This document shows positions 21,857-33,108 of a stretch of DNA of 64,000 nt, in pieces; position 1 is the stretch's first letter; the number at the start of each line of letters is the position of its first letter. Where the stretch lies: positions 5,518,001 through 5,582,000 of the forward strand of contig NW_015622541.1 in NCBI RefSeq assembly GCF_000835495.1, written 5' to 3'. The notes below the pieces were generated by a model. It was given only the letters and a program-made list of their open reading frames with translations. It made no database searches and was not told where the DNA came from. The position numbers and the translations under genes were made by a program. This stretch comes from Cladophialophora immunda (lineage: Eukaryota; Ascomycota; Eurotiomycetes; Chaetothyriales; Herpotrichiellaceae).

Positions 21857-24800
21857 GGGGGATGCAGAAGGAGAAAATCCCACACACTTCGACCGAACCG
21901 ACGGGGGAACATTTCCGCCAGCCATCGTTGGCCGTTCTTGACCTTGGGAAAAGGGGGCGTGAATAGTCGTGCTCGCATAAAGCGTGGCAAATAGACTAGT
22001 AATGCTTTGAAATCCTTCAGGACAGGGAAGAGCGTAGTCCAAATCCCTGACAGAAGTGCAAGAAAGAATAATAGGAGACCACCTCGCTTGACGGGCTTCT
22101 GGACTAAAGCCCACTCAATACGAGGAAAGATCCAGCCATCGGGTCGAACAGCAGAGTCGTTCCCTTTTCAGCGACTTCAAATCTCGCGATATTTGGTGTT
22201 CTCTCCTCCTATGTGAGGACCGATTTTGGACGAGGATGTCCCGGACTGCTTTGCCTGCAGTACTTTGGGTGCGAGATGACGGTGGCGATTGGCAGCGTCC
22301 AAAGGAGCATTGGTATGCAGGAGGTCGCTTTGTATTATTGGTGTTAGCCTTGACTCACACCTGCAAGCCCGTTTCAGCATCCAGCGCAGGGTGCTGGCAG
22401 CGGCCAATGGTCTTAGCCTCTCTAGCTCAGTGTTCAGCATTCTCGCAGATCGCCTTCTCTGGTCTTCTCTACGAGCCAGGAATAGAGTCGACACCCCTGC
22501 ATACCCGTCGAGCCGTGTAGCAGCGTTGGTCTAGACCTCGTGGTCTCGTTTGTTGGCGCTTTTCTCAATCACCACGCTGTGGACTGTGGCTGTGGAGAGT
22601 TCAGAGATACGAGAGCATTCCTCGGGCACTCTGCGTGCTGTGCTTTGACAACTATTACATACCTCGAACGCAGCAGCCAAGTGCAGTATGTAGTGCCACT
22701 TCCCCATAGTGTTCGGTCTCGGGCGCAATCTCCGACATCCGGCTATGGAGTGGTCGTAATGTAACACTCTGCCTGCAAGATAGAGGAATCAAAGCAGCGA
22801 CAAGTTGACTCAAAAACATGCACTACGGACACTTCTAGCCAGGAGGTTGTCCGTAGGGCGCCGGAGGTGGATCGTGGACTTACCAGAGTCTTCAAGAAAT
22901 CTTGATAGCTGGTTCCTATCTATTCCAGCGATGATCTGTCCGGGCCGCAATGCCAAGAGAAGCGGGCAGCTGATAGCCTCGTCCACACCATGTTTCAGGG
23001 GGAGAACAAGGTTGTTCGCAGTTGGCGCCTGCAAAAATCCCGAGCTTCCTCGCAGAGAAACAGGACATCGTGCTCTGTACGTGTCTCAGCGGCAATAAGA
23101 TTAATGGGATTCGAAGGCGTAAAGACTGGTGTGACAATTTCCTGCATCTAAGGAGCCTCGCTGTCCACGATTAGCATGCATGACTCTAGTCTGTGCCATG
23201 CAGGGAGGCTGATAGCAGTGGTGGTGGTGCCAGCTGGAGTTAGTCTCTTTCCAATCGTAGATCGGTATCTAAGGCAATCGGTGGCTGGGTAAAGATCGGT
23301 TGTCGGCAGTCCAAAGATGAGACTGAATGCCCTATCAGACTCCATATTCTCACTCGTACGGGGTACGTGGTACGGAGTACATGTTGTAATGTCTCGAAAC
23401 TGTACGGATTTCTAACCCGTATACTTTGAGAAGACGGACTTTCTTGTGAACTGCCGCAAGGAATTCCGTAGCATCCATCGCCGTAGACTGGTGTCAACAG
23501 GGATGGTCAGCATATATCTGGTGCTCTCGCAAGATATGCTGCATTCAGCCCTCTCTGCAACCTCGTCGTCCGCAGCTGATGATGAGGGCTAGGTAGTAAG
23601 GTCTCCTAAGCCACATGGCACCCTCAGCCGTTTCCAAGCATTGGCCAAGACTCCGCGCTGAATGTCTTGACTTTCTGGAGCGTGTCACAATTTCCTGGAG
23701 AAATCCTGTTTTCCTGGACGTGGCTAGCGGTATAATCCATCCAGGAGAGCCGATATTGTCGGGTGGGACAAGTTTGTCGCGCCCGGAGCCGATTCCTATC
23801 TCGACTTGCTAAAGCAGGGCACTTTTCGCGTGGAAACCCAGCAAAAAGGGCGGATGTGGCTGTTCGGATACATGAATATTGGACGCGCCTTGTCCACTCT
23901 GGGTCGAATTGGGTAACATATCAGTGACCGCTGATTCGGTTCTGGAGTTCGCCAGGATAAGCACTACCCAGAGCAGTTATGCGCTGAGTCTGGACTGCAT
24001 CATAGGCCATCAGCCACTTGCAGGGGATTCAGAATGGGGTTTTGCTTCTTTCGACCCAAGAGTCTGCCGTGTGATCCTCCTGAATCAGCATCTTGACATC
24101 TCGACGTGGCAAAAGAGCCAGTCAAGGCGTGGTACAACGGGCAGGCCAGGTGACCCCCAACAGTATGTCTTGTGCTTCGCCTTGGCCCAGTACGAAGGAG
24201 CCTATGTCGAGGAAGGGTTTTGGTCTCGGCCAATATGCGGGCCAAGACGAGCGAAAGTTAGAGGCATCAGTAGGGAGGAGCCAGTCCGAGCTCCGGAATG
24301 GAGGATGCCGATCGTGATGTAACTTGGGGATTTGTGGCTTGTAGGCGTACAGGTGTGCAAGGACCGCGAGTCGGCAGCGCGTCGAGATTAACGATTCTTG
24401 TCGACCGACATCCGCTCCCTGCGCCTCGTCTCTTGTTCGTCGAGTTGCTCTAGAATGGGGCTAGTTGGGCGTATACTGACAATGAACGTTAGGGGTCATC
24501 CGGGGGGCCTAGGGAGAGCTCACCAGGTCGACTGAATGACACGGGGTACTTGGTCTTTGTGGGTGGTTTTCTTGGTCTGTTGCAGGGTCGAATTCGCGCA
24601 GCGCCGTTAGGCAGGACGCCAAGCAGCAGCCAACCGTCGCCCAAACTCCACCAGCCTCTTATTGCTTCTCCCCCAGGCAAAAAGGGTTCGCTAGGAAGAT
24701 TATCGCCAGACTGATTGTGATTAGCATCGCATCGCTCAACTTTGATGCCCCCTTTTTTTCCACAGCGGTTGCTTTCGGATGTCGGTGGTTGTATGCCCTG

Positions 24801-25805
24801 GTCGCGTCTGATCATTGGCTTCTCATTTGTTCCTAACCAGTGTATTCGCCTAGCCTCTCCAACCTGTTCCTCGATGGACCTCCACTCCCTTTGAGCTGTT
24901 CGCCACCGCCATTCGTTCCTGTTTCATCACTGCGCCGTCCGTGCGTCTAGAAATCGCTCGGGGGATTTTGCATGTCAGACAGGAGGGGGAATATGTTTGT
25001 CCTGGTACACCGTATGGGGCTGGGACAGCTGGCCAGTGCAGAGCCATGGGACGTTTGGCCTCGTAAAGAAATACACAAGGAGCACGACGTATAGAGGGGG
25101 ACGAGCGCGATCCCGAGGCTGAGCTGATGAGCTGATCGCGGTGCGCGTTTCCGCAGGCAATCTCTAATCTGATCGTCGCACTAGAGATTGATTAAACTTT
25201 GTCCCTCGTGTTGGTTCCCTTTGCGGTGTCCGGGCGCTGTCCTCAAATCCTCAAAGTTCCTCATTGAGGTGGTCGTCAGATCAGCCGTCCGGCGTCAGCA
25301 TCGACGTCTCAAAATTGAAGGACCCTCTCGGGCGGTGGTTGGCGACCCATGTTCTGAGTTGGTCCTGGTCAAGCGATCCAAAGCCGGTCTAACACAGTAT
25401 AGTCGCCTTGGTTGGGGCCGAGCACGTTCAAAAGTGGATCTGCGCGACACAGGAAATCTCGTAGTTTCTCCTTAGGGTTGTTGCAACTCCCATCGCGGCC
25501 CTGGTCCAGCGTGCTGGTCCTCCTTGAACATGGCTGTGATAGCTCATTGACGGGGGGCCACCATGCTCCGTGGGTTCGCGCGTCGAAAAAAGAAAGATAA
25601 GTTTCGCTCCAGCCCCTCGTGGACCGACTTCATCAACCCATTCTCTTTCTCCTTCTCTCGCCTGTCTGCCCACTTGGTTGTGTTTTGGACTGCCTCAACC
25701 TGTCAAACTCATATCAGTGACCCTGCCCTCTGTTGCATAGTCCCGTGTCAGCCTTCTCCTCCCACAGCATCGACTTTGCCTACCTGAACATTCTCGACAT
25801 ACGAA
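21857..25805. other. Gene-poor region of about 3.9 kb
   Basis: No convincing gene was found. Frames of up to 210 codons at the left end are antisense to the monooxygenase. A small coding-like patch at 23615-24322 switches frame twice (see what was rejected). The right 500 bases should hold the promoter of the sulfotransferase-fold gene, with CT-rich sequence just before the start. Confidence 0.5.
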
Positions 25806-26612
25806 ATGGGTCAGACAGCATCGCAACCCGAGAGCGGCAAGTCCCTCAAAGTCATCGGCGCCGGTCTCTCCAGAACAGGAACCACATCATTCGGAGCAGC
25901 CTGTTCATACCTCCTCGATGGCCCCTGTTACCACGGCGGCACCCAGATGCTGAACTCCCCCGAGGCTCACATCAAGCGTTGGATCGAAATCATTAAACAT
26001 ACCCCCGTGAAGAATGAAGCCGACCGAAAAGCCTTGAACGAGGGTGTCAAGGAGATGCTGGATGGATATGTTGCCTGTACCGATCTGCCCTCCAACGCCT
26101 TCGTCGAAGAGCTCATGGAGATCTACCCCGACGCCAAAGTCATCTGCACCGTGCGTGATCCCGACAAATGGTGGAACAGCTTAGCCCCGATCGTGGAGAA
26201 GGGTAACTTGACCGTCTTGTCCTGGATTTTGGCCCCTCTACCGACCTTGCGCTGGTTCCGAACATACCACGACGCCCTCGACGACGGACGTGTCGGTGAG
26301 CTATACTTCCGCCCCGGCGAGCCCAAGCGACCGACCAGGGCCATGTGGGATCGACACATCGAACATCTCAAGAAGGTCGTCCCCAAGGAGAAGCTGTTCT
26401 TCTATGACGTCCGTGATGGCTGGGAGCCCCTGTGCGCCATTCTGGGGGTTCCCGTGCCCAAGGATGTCCCGTTCCCCAAGCTGAATGATGCTCAGGCCAT
26501 GGAGGGCTTCATGAAGAAGAGCGCCCAGCGGGGCATGATGGTGTGGGCCGGTCTCTTCGTGTCTGCTGGTGCTGCCGCCTTCGCAGCTGCGAGATACGCC
26601 CAAATGATCTAA
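25806..26612 (+). CDS. Sulfotransferase-fold (P-loop) family protein with predicted lipid and membrane anchor
   Basis: This is a single-exon gene of 268 residues in the fungal sulfotransferase-like family (often labelled P-loop NTPase or sulfotransferase family protein). Near the N-terminus is the 5'-phosphosulfate-binding-type loop GAGLSRTGTTS (residues 18-28). VICTVRDPDKWWNS matches the 3'-phosphate-binding region. The C-terminal part has EKLFFYDVRDGWEPLC followed by VPFPKLND, also usual for the family. The start MGQTAS fits the N-myristoylation pattern (glycine 2, serine 6). The last 25 residues (WAGLFVSAGAAAFAAARYA) look like a membrane helix. The enzyme activity of these fungal proteins is uncertain to me, and the substrate cannot be inferred. 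No operon-like partner is adjacent. Confidence 0.85.
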   Translation: MGQTASQPESGKSLKVIGAGLSRTGTTSFGAACSYLLDGPCYHGGTQMLNSPEAHIKRWIEIIKHTPVKNEADRKALNEGVKEMLDGYVACTDLPSNAFVEELMEIYPDAKVICTVRDPDKWWNSLAPIVEKGNLTVLSWILAPLPTLRWFRTYHDALDDGRVGELYFRPGEPKRPTRAMWDRHIEHLKKVVPKEKLFFYDVRDGWEPLCAILGVPVPKDVPFPKLNDAQAMEGFMKKSAQRGMMVWAGLFVSAGAAAFAAARYAQMI

Positions 26613-28280
26613 GGGTTGATGTTTGTGGCTGGAGATTTCATGTATTCATATGCGACGATGTTGTTGCCATCACCCATGTTGGGGCAAAGATATGTCCTGG
26701 CAGTCGAATGAAAGGGTGCTCAGATGGTTCAGCCCATTTGAAGATGGTAGACGCTTTGGGCTCGGGTTACTGGGCGTCATGAGGAAGGGAACAAAACGGC
26801 GGAATGATTGGCGTGCTTTGACAACGGTTGCCAACGACTATTCTTGGTCGTTGCGGATGATTAAATATTCCCAGATTGGTGGCATATAGAAGAACTCTTG
26901 GAGTTCAAGGCTGGGACCGAAATGCTTTCTTTGCGCACAGGTCTGGAGCTGATACGGTTATCTCTTGTAATGCCAAATTCGAAAAAGATGCATCTCCTTC
27001 AGGACGGTCCCAGGACGAGTAATAGTGAGTGAGACGAATGCTGGTGGCCGTTCAGCCTTCAAGAAGTGCGCAGCCTTATCGCCCTCGGTAAGGCTGATAA
27101 ACTTTCGTCCCGCACACGCGGCAACTGAACGTTCTTCGAGACGCAGCACCGAAAAATCCTCGAGGTCGAAGTCTGGGAGAATGTAAAGGACCTCGCAAGA
27201 AAGAATCGGAAGAGTTATGGGTGAGATGGCAATAAATTGAAAGGAAGCCCTTCGCCCGCTTTAGCTGCGATCCCTCAATTACGTGGGCATCCCTTTTTAT
27301 GGCGCAATACCCGCCAAGGGAGGATCAGGCTGTCAGTGAGGAAGAATCCCGACGCCTCTTGCGGACATAGGATTGCTCTTTTATTTGTTTGGTCCCGATT
27401 TGAACATGCTTGCTCCGGCTTTGTTATTGATCCTTCCATTGAAAGCCGCAGAATAGTTGACCCCTTCATCCATGTCACATTGTGGCTGTTTCTGAATGGG
27501 TGTGTGCTTTTACCATGATCGAATAACGGCCTCCGAGAGCGTCATTGCGCTCGTATTTCGAGCTGGCCACCTCCACCTTCGTTTCAGCCATGCTATCTGC
27601 CCATCAGGCTGAGGTCTGGCGGTTAGATGGTCTAGACCCCTATGAGGAATTTGGATGCGTGTGCGGGTAAATCATGTCAGAGGCATCGACCACGCCTCGT
27701 CGCAAAATCCTTCCCCGCTTCAAGATGTGAGTCTCTTGTAACTTCTCGAACTTAATCAGCGAGCCACTAGTGGGAGGCGTTCCATGGCATTTGGAATGTG
27801 CCATGTTGCCAACACAAGCTGCATGGTGTTGGACGAGTCGCCCTGCTTGTCGAGGGCGGCCATCATCCTCGCCCATCGCCCCATAGGAATAAGACTGGCG
27901 GGACAGTTGTAGCTACCAAAACACTGAGAGGCAATACTCTTGGTAGAGCCCTATGCCGTACAGCATGTGCCAAATGCGATGTCCTTGATCGGTTCCGAAG
28001 ATATGATTGTGACTCTCACTTCGAATGTGAATTTGGCAAAAGGGAAGAAGAGCGCAGCCCACATGGCCTGGGTTATCGCGCACGTGATATCTCACTAAGC
28101 CGCAATCGGTTTCATCCCTCGCGCCTGCAAAATCGTCCTTGTGATGCTTGCACTTGACTCGATGCAGTCATTGTCATCCGCGCAGAGGGACAACTCATCG
28201 CATTTAAGTATTCCATGGCTGCTTGAGTCTTGACTTCGCAGTATTGAATCTGCATATAAGACCGACAGCGTTCCGTCGCC
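26613..28280. other. Intergenic region before the alkaline phosphatase gene
   Basis: No gene is supportable in this 1.7 kb. It contains the 3' flank of the sulfotransferase-fold gene and the phosphatase promoter, with a CACGTG site at 28081 and a TATAAG near 28255. Confidence 0.55.
28081..28086 (+). promoter_or_regulatory. CACGTG E-box, possible phosphate-response site
   Basis: The palindrome CACGTG lies 195 bases before the alkaline phosphatase ATG, in the context GCGCACGTGATA. Pho4 of yeast and NUC-1/PalcA-type regulators of moulds bind CACGTG in promoters of phosphate-starvation genes. One six-base site can occur by chance, so the link is an inference from its position. Confidence 0.4.
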
Positions 28281-30116
28281 ATGACGCGAGAGGAGCCTCT
28301 ACTCGCCCGGCCCGCCTCGCCGAACTCGTCTACTCACGGTATCGAAGAGGAAGACGCCCTCCTCACGGGTCAACCAACCGATCGGTCCCATGCTAAACGA
28401 AATCGAAAATGGAGGGAAATCGGTCTCTTCGTCTGGGCTCTGCTTGCAACTGTCACCGTTATCATTCTAGGTGTTGTATATCAGCATGAATCCACAGTCG
28501 CACGGGCGCGGCCTAGGACGGGAGGATGGGGCCCGGATGGAAGACCATCTGGCAAGAGGAATATGATTTTTATGGTCTCGGACGGCATGGGTCCAACTTC
28601 GCTGTCAATGACACGGAGCTTCAGACAATATACAACCGGGCTGCCTATCGACGATGTCCTGGTTCTTGACAGACATCACGTTGGCTCCTCGAGGACTCGG
28701 AGCACCAGCAGTCTGGTCACCGACTCGGCTGCCGGCGCCACTGCCTTCTCATGTGGACTCAAGAGTTACAATGGCGCCATTGCGGTCCTACCAGATCACA
28801 CTGCATGCGGAACAGTCCTGGAAGCTGCCAAAAGAGCGGGTTATATGACCGGCCTGGTCGTGACTACAAGGATCACAGATGCCACTCCAGCCTGCTTTGC
28901 CGCCCATGCGAATCGAAGAGAATATGAGGACCTTATCGCAGAACAAATGATAGGCCACTATCCTCTCGGGCGCGTTGTGGATCTGATGATTGGCGGCGGA
29001 AGATGTCACTTCCTGCCCAACACAACTGGGGGTTCGTGCCGAGCCGATGGCAAGGACATTGTGGCCATGGCCAAGGACAAATTCGGCTTTACCTACGTTG
29101 ACAACAAGAAAGACCTTGAGACTCTGAGCGCCGGGGATGTCCAGTTGCCGTTGCTTGCCTTGATTGCAGACCAAGACGTCCCATATGAGATCGACAGAGT
29201 GCATGTCTCCGACATCTATCCCAGTCAAGTCGAGATGGCTAGAGTCGCACTCAAAGCCCTGTCGGCAGCGACAAAGGACTCTGATAAGGGGTTTTTCCTC
29301 ATGATCGAGGGCTCGAGGATCGACCATGCGGGACATTTCAACGACCCAGGCGCCCAAGTGCGCGAGGTTATGGCGCACGACGAATCCTTCGGCGCCGTAC
29401 TAGATTTCCTCGAAGACGACGAGACGGAGGGCATCCTTGTATCCACATCCGACCATGAGACTGGTGGTCTCGCCGCAGCCCGCCAATTACACGACACGTA
29501 TCCGGCGTACCTGTGGTTCCCTGAAGTTCTTGCCAATGCGACCCACTCAACTGAATACCTCGCGCGCAAGTGGAACGAGTACCTCTCCTCCAGTGCCGAT
29601 GCTTCACGCACGGACAAAGGGTCCAAACTCCGCGATCTCGTCACCGCTGACCTGGGCATATCAGACCTCAGTCAGGAAGAGATCGACGCTATCATTGACG
29701 CCACCCCGATTTGGCCTCCTTTATACCACTTCTCCGACATAATATCTCGCCGCGCACAGATTGGATGGTCTACACATGGCCATTCGGCGGCGGACGTGAA
29801 CATCTACGCCTCACATCCGAGTCACGCACCGGGGTTGGTGGGCAATCATGAGAATATCGAAGTGGGTGAGTTTATCGCCGAGTATCTGGACCTAGATCTT
29901 GGAGTCATTACAGCAGAGTTGAAGAGCAAGAAGGTCAAGACTTCGTCTCTGGGTGCAGATGTGGAGGAGGACTGGGGAGAGTGGATGGGTCCTCCCGGTC
30001 TGCCGGTCAGCCAGGACGGGAGCTTGGTAGCACTAGATGCATACCACGGGGATTTTAAGTATAGGAAACGCGAAGCCGAGGGCATCGCCGATTGCGGGTG
30101 TGGTATGAAGCACTAG
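28281..30116 (+). CDS. PHO8: Repressible vacuolar alkaline phosphatase (PHO8-type)
   Basis: This is a single-exon gene of 611 residues for a membrane-anchored alkaline phosphatase that releases phosphate in the vacuole. The cytosolic N-terminus of about 45 residues holds an acidic segment with LL (EEEDALL). A single membrane helix follows (IGLFVWALLATVTVIILGVVY), the type II arrangement known for Pho8. Metal and catalytic motifs are complete: MVSDGMGPTS with the metal aspartate, VTDSAAGATAFSCG with the nucleophile serine, MIEGSRIDHAGH, STSDHETGG and STHGHSAADVNIYA. The C-terminus (residues about 535 to 611) goes past the catalytic core and ends in CGCGMKH. The upstream CACGTG suggests phosphate control. 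The gene has no close partner. The family call is secure. The vacuolar location is by homology. Confidence 0.95.
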   Translation: MTREEPLLARPASPNSSTHGIEEEDALLTGQPTDRSHAKRNRKWREIGLFVWALLATVTVIILGVVYQHESTVARARPRTGGWGPDGRPSGKRNMIFMVSDGMGPTSLSMTRSFRQYTTGLPIDDVLVLDRHHVGSSRTRSTSSLVTDSAAGATAFSCGLKSYNGAIAVLPDHTACGTVLEAAKRAGYMTGLVVTTRITDATPACFAAHANRREYEDLIAEQMIGHYPLGRVVDLMIGGGRCHFLPNTTGGSCRADGKDIVAMAKDKFGFTYVDNKKDLETLSAGDVQLPLLALIADQDVPYEIDRVHVSDIYPSQVEMARVALKALSAATKDSDKGFFLMIEGSRIDHAGHFNDPGAQVREVMAHDESFGAVLDFLEDDETEGILVSTSDHETGGLAAARQLHDTYPAYLWFPEVLANATHSTEYLARKWNEYLSSSADASRTDKGSKLRDLVTADLGISDLSQEEIDAIIDATPIWPPLYHFSDIISRRAQIGWSTHGHSAADVNIYASHPSHAPGLVGNHENIEVGEFIAEYLDLDLGVITAELKSKKVKTSSLGADVEEDWGEWMGPPGLPVSQDGSLVALDAYHGDFKYRKREAEGIADCGCGMKH

Positions 30117-31613
30117 TGATGTGAGCCTAGAGGAAGAAGGAATTTTTATTTTCACTAGCATCTGGCGTTGGCTGGGAAAGCACTGTGAAGGACAAGCCAG
30201 CATATTCTACCATGCAGAGGCACATGCGAAGGCGTTTGACAAGAGGGATTCTGACGAGCGATGAGTTTGTTCTGGTCACGGCGGGCGTTGGATGCAATCG
30301 AGAGAGTGCGAGCTAGATTGATATACCAGAATCGATGAACCGAAATGCCGCAGCCAGGCGTTGATGCTTGTATCTTTTGAGTCTGCCGTGGATGAGTCGT
30401 CAAGGTCATTATTCCGTGTTCTCGACAGGCGAAAAGGGAGGTTGTTTGTTCCTTGGTCTTGCGTTGGGCTCTGTGCCTGCGTCTTGCACGGATGGCCATC
30501 GTAGCTGTTTGTGTACGAGGTACCTGTGAACTCTATCCCGCGGTTCACCAACCTCCTGCCCACCTGCCTACCTGCCTGCCTTTTTCTAATCCCTGCTCCC
30601 CGCCCTTTCGCACGTTGTATCTCGCCTCGTGGCCCATGGTTCATGGCTCGTGGCGTGTCGAGGGGAAAATGGAGACACCAGTGGTGGTGGTTGAGGTGGA
30701 GACGGAGATGGAAAGGGAGGAGGACGTTTCTCAGGCCCAGCCCTGCCCGAGCCCAGCTCTCGAACAGCCACCCACCCACCCACCCAAGCCACAGACATGT
30801 TACCTGGACCTCACCACCCCCGGGACGAACGCGGAGGTATCCATAGCGTCGCTAGGGAGCTGTCTGGGGAGGCCAATGGTCGAAAGAAAAGCAAGGAAAA
30901 GAACAAGGCAGGGAGACAAGAGCAGGGTAGATTGCGCGGTCGGGTGACGTTTTTCTCTCCTCTTCGGAAGCGATGCGAAAGATGATGGACGGCCTGAACC
31001 TGAGCATGCTCGACAATTGATCGATCGATCAATTCAATCAATCAATCAATCAATCAATCATAATCATATCATATCATCATCATCAATCTCCCATCATGCA
31101 TTCTCCGTTCTCCAGACTGATAGAGGTCAGGCAGCCAGAGAGATTGCGGGGGATCTGGGCAGCTTCTGATGGGGGAGATAAGTTTATTTTCTCGTCCTGG
31201 AAGGATGCATTTTGTAGCGGTTACTTAGAGCGACACACACACCCTCATGCCTGTATACATGGCCATGAACACCCCATTAGATTCATGCGGTCAAGAGTAC
31301 GAATCGCTTGTGGCAACACTGATCAGTTCATAGGTGATCAATTCATTAGTATTCCTTGTGGGGATCTCCATACCCATGTTCTATTGTGAAAAAACGACAC
31401 GCTAAATGCTGGCAACAGTGTATGTACGGATAAAAGACAAAAGGCCCTGGGTAGCGGGCTGTTGATTTCCATTACCTATTTTCTCCAGTTCAAACAATAA
31501 CCAAGGGCTGCTAATGCGACATGATGCTTTTCGGGCATTGGATGCATTCCTCATTCCTGTCGTTCACTTCTATCTCCCGTCTCGGCACCTCTCCCCCTTC
31601 CACCAAGAACCAC
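30117..31613. other. Intergenic region with CCACCC and AATC repeats
   Basis: The stretch separates the 3' ends of the phosphatase (plus) and the secreted NTF2-like gene (minus). Open frames of up to 167 codons here are low in complexity and do not look like proteins. It includes an ACCC tandem patch near 30770-30785 and an AATC tract near 31034. Confidence 0.5.
31034..31061 (+). repeat. (AATC)n tetranucleotide repeat
   Basis: About seven AATC units run in tandem, preceded by GATC units (TCGATCGATC) and followed by ATCAT units. The mix of related tetramers suggests slippage. Confidence 0.9.
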
Positions 31614-32177
31614 TTAGTTTCTCAACAGGCGAGCAGTGCCAGAGGGAGGAGGGCAAGTGCCGCCAATGTCGGCAACCCAGGCAGCGGAGTTGAACTCGGT
31701 GTGAATCTCGGCGAGTTGCCAGCCGGTGGGACCGACGGTAGCATCGGAACCCTTTTGCACAGCCTTCAAGATCGTGATACCTTGAGAGGGATAGATCTGT
31801 TGTCCAACGGCGCCCACCCATCGGAGAACAATATAACCATCGCAAGTCACAACATCGGTGCCAAGGATAGTGAAGCCGATGGGTGGCTGAGCACCTTGGC
31901 CGGCAATGTATGCCTGGGCGCTGGGGAAGGTAGGGCCGCCCAGAGGGATGCCGGCGATGTAGTTGATCGAGTCGGAGGTGTCGACAAGCTCAGGGGCGAG
32001 CAGGTTCGTTGCCACGTTGACATCAAAGTTGGTCAGGGTGGAGATCCATTGGGTTTCAATGTCGATGGCGATGTTGTAGGGAATGCATGAGCCTCCATCG
32101 CCACGGGCACTGAGGGCAGGGGCGGCAGAGGCCACAGCGGCCAAGCTGACTGGAGCGATGATGCTGGAGAAACGCAT
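31614..32177 (-). CDS. Small secreted protein with NTF2-like fold
   Basis: This is a single-exon gene of 187 residues. A signal peptide with a good cleavage site (MRFSSIIAPVSLAAVASAAP, then ALSAR) implies secretion, possibly with a dibasic-type trimming site after LSAR. The mature part starts with CIPYNIAIDIETQWISTL and ends with an NTF2-like pattern: TILGTDVVTCDGYIVLRWVGAVG, ITILKAVQKG and GWQLAEIHTEFNSAAW. Three or four cysteines could form disulfides. Similar small secreted NTF2-like proteins are common in ascomycetes, mostly without known function. A TATA box lies about 90 bases upstream. It could bind a small hydrophobic ligand, but nothing in the sequence shows this. Confidence 0.82.
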   Translation of the reverse strand: MRFSSIIAPVSLAAVASAAPALSARGDGGSCIPYNIAIDIETQWISTLTNFDVNVATNLLAPELVDTSDSINYIAGIPLGGPTFPSAQAYIAGQGAQPPIGFTILGTDVVTCDGYIVLRWVGAVGQQIYPSQGITILKAVQKGSDATVGPTGWQLAEIHTEFNSAAWVADIGGTCPPPSGTARLLRN

Positions 32178-32266
32178 GGTGGTTGGATTGATGTGTTGGG
32201 AAAAGAAAGACTGGTGTAGGTTGTTGTTGGATTAATGTGGGTGTTGGTGTGACTTGAGTGATAGTA

Positions 32267-32273
32267 TTATATA
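32267..32273 (-). promoter_or_regulatory. TATA box of the secreted NTF2-like gene
   Basis: On the minus strand TATATAA lies 90 to 96 bases before the ATG at 32177, a spacing that suits a strong inducible promoter with a 60-base leader. Confidence 0.55.
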
Positions 32274-33072
32274 GCTTTTAGGACAACGAGTGGCCTGTGT
32301 TTGGTTGGTAAAAATGAGAGTGATTCTTCTGGAGGAGAGCTGAACTGATGATCTGAGGGAGAAAGATTTCACCTCTCAGAGCGGGAGACCAGTTCCTTTT
32401 AATGCAACAGCGCAGCAGGGAAGCTGCACTCCGTTCAGTAGGCTGGCTGCCTTGCCTGCCCTCGATTTTTTTGGGGCTTCCATCATGTGGCATTGGCATT
32501 GGGATAGGAATAGCAGTGGCAGGTGCGCTAAGCGTTGTCGCTCCGCCCACTTGACTGGCTGGATTCCTTCGTCCCTCGTTGGCAGCTTGGAACGGTTGCT
32601 TCGTCCAGGGCAAGTTTAGGTTTGTCCAGGCCCTTGCCCTGGCTTGATCCTGGTCAGTCATCCTGCGCCCGGGTGGGCTTCAACAACGAGTCTCCGGCGA
32701 CCTTCGGGAACCGCCTTAGGCCAGATGCAGGAACAGACGGTGGCATCGGTCTGATGTGAGCGTCCAATTGGGTATCGCAAACTGTCAGCTTGAGCGAGCG
32801 TTATACCAGATGAGGAGAAGATGCCAAAGCACCTGAAGGATTTTTCCGATGAGGGCAAGCAGATTTAGGCGAGAGGGCTGCTGATGGCGGAGGCGCAGAG
32901 ACTTCCAGAGGAGATCTCTAAGCCTGTTCGAGCCCCAGCCCAGCTAGCCCAGCCCGCGGCTCAGCAACTTGTTACTATCCTCGGATACAAGGTTCTTGGT
33001 GTTGGTCGTGTCATTGGCCAACCCCGCCTCTTTTTCTGCTCGCCGTGACCCATATTCGACCCTGGCAACAAC

Positions 33073-33108
33073 GCCCACGGTGCCCACGGTGCCCACGGTG
33101 CCCACCGG
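33073..33108 (+). repeat. Tandem repeat of a 9-base unit, four copies
   Basis: The unit GCCCACGGT is repeated three times with a fourth, changed copy (GCCCACCGG). It gives a nine-base minisatellite. Confidence 0.9.

Noticed and set aside
23615..24322. Coding-like runs at 23615-23812, about 23745-23920 and 23879-24322
   Set aside because: They switch frame and contain a stop, and I found no splice set that joins them into one protein. No family is recognised. Kept only as a finding.
28788..29378. Minus-strand frame of 196 codons in the phosphatase gene
   Set aside because: The alkaline phosphatase frame on the plus strand has complete family motifs, so this is a shadow.
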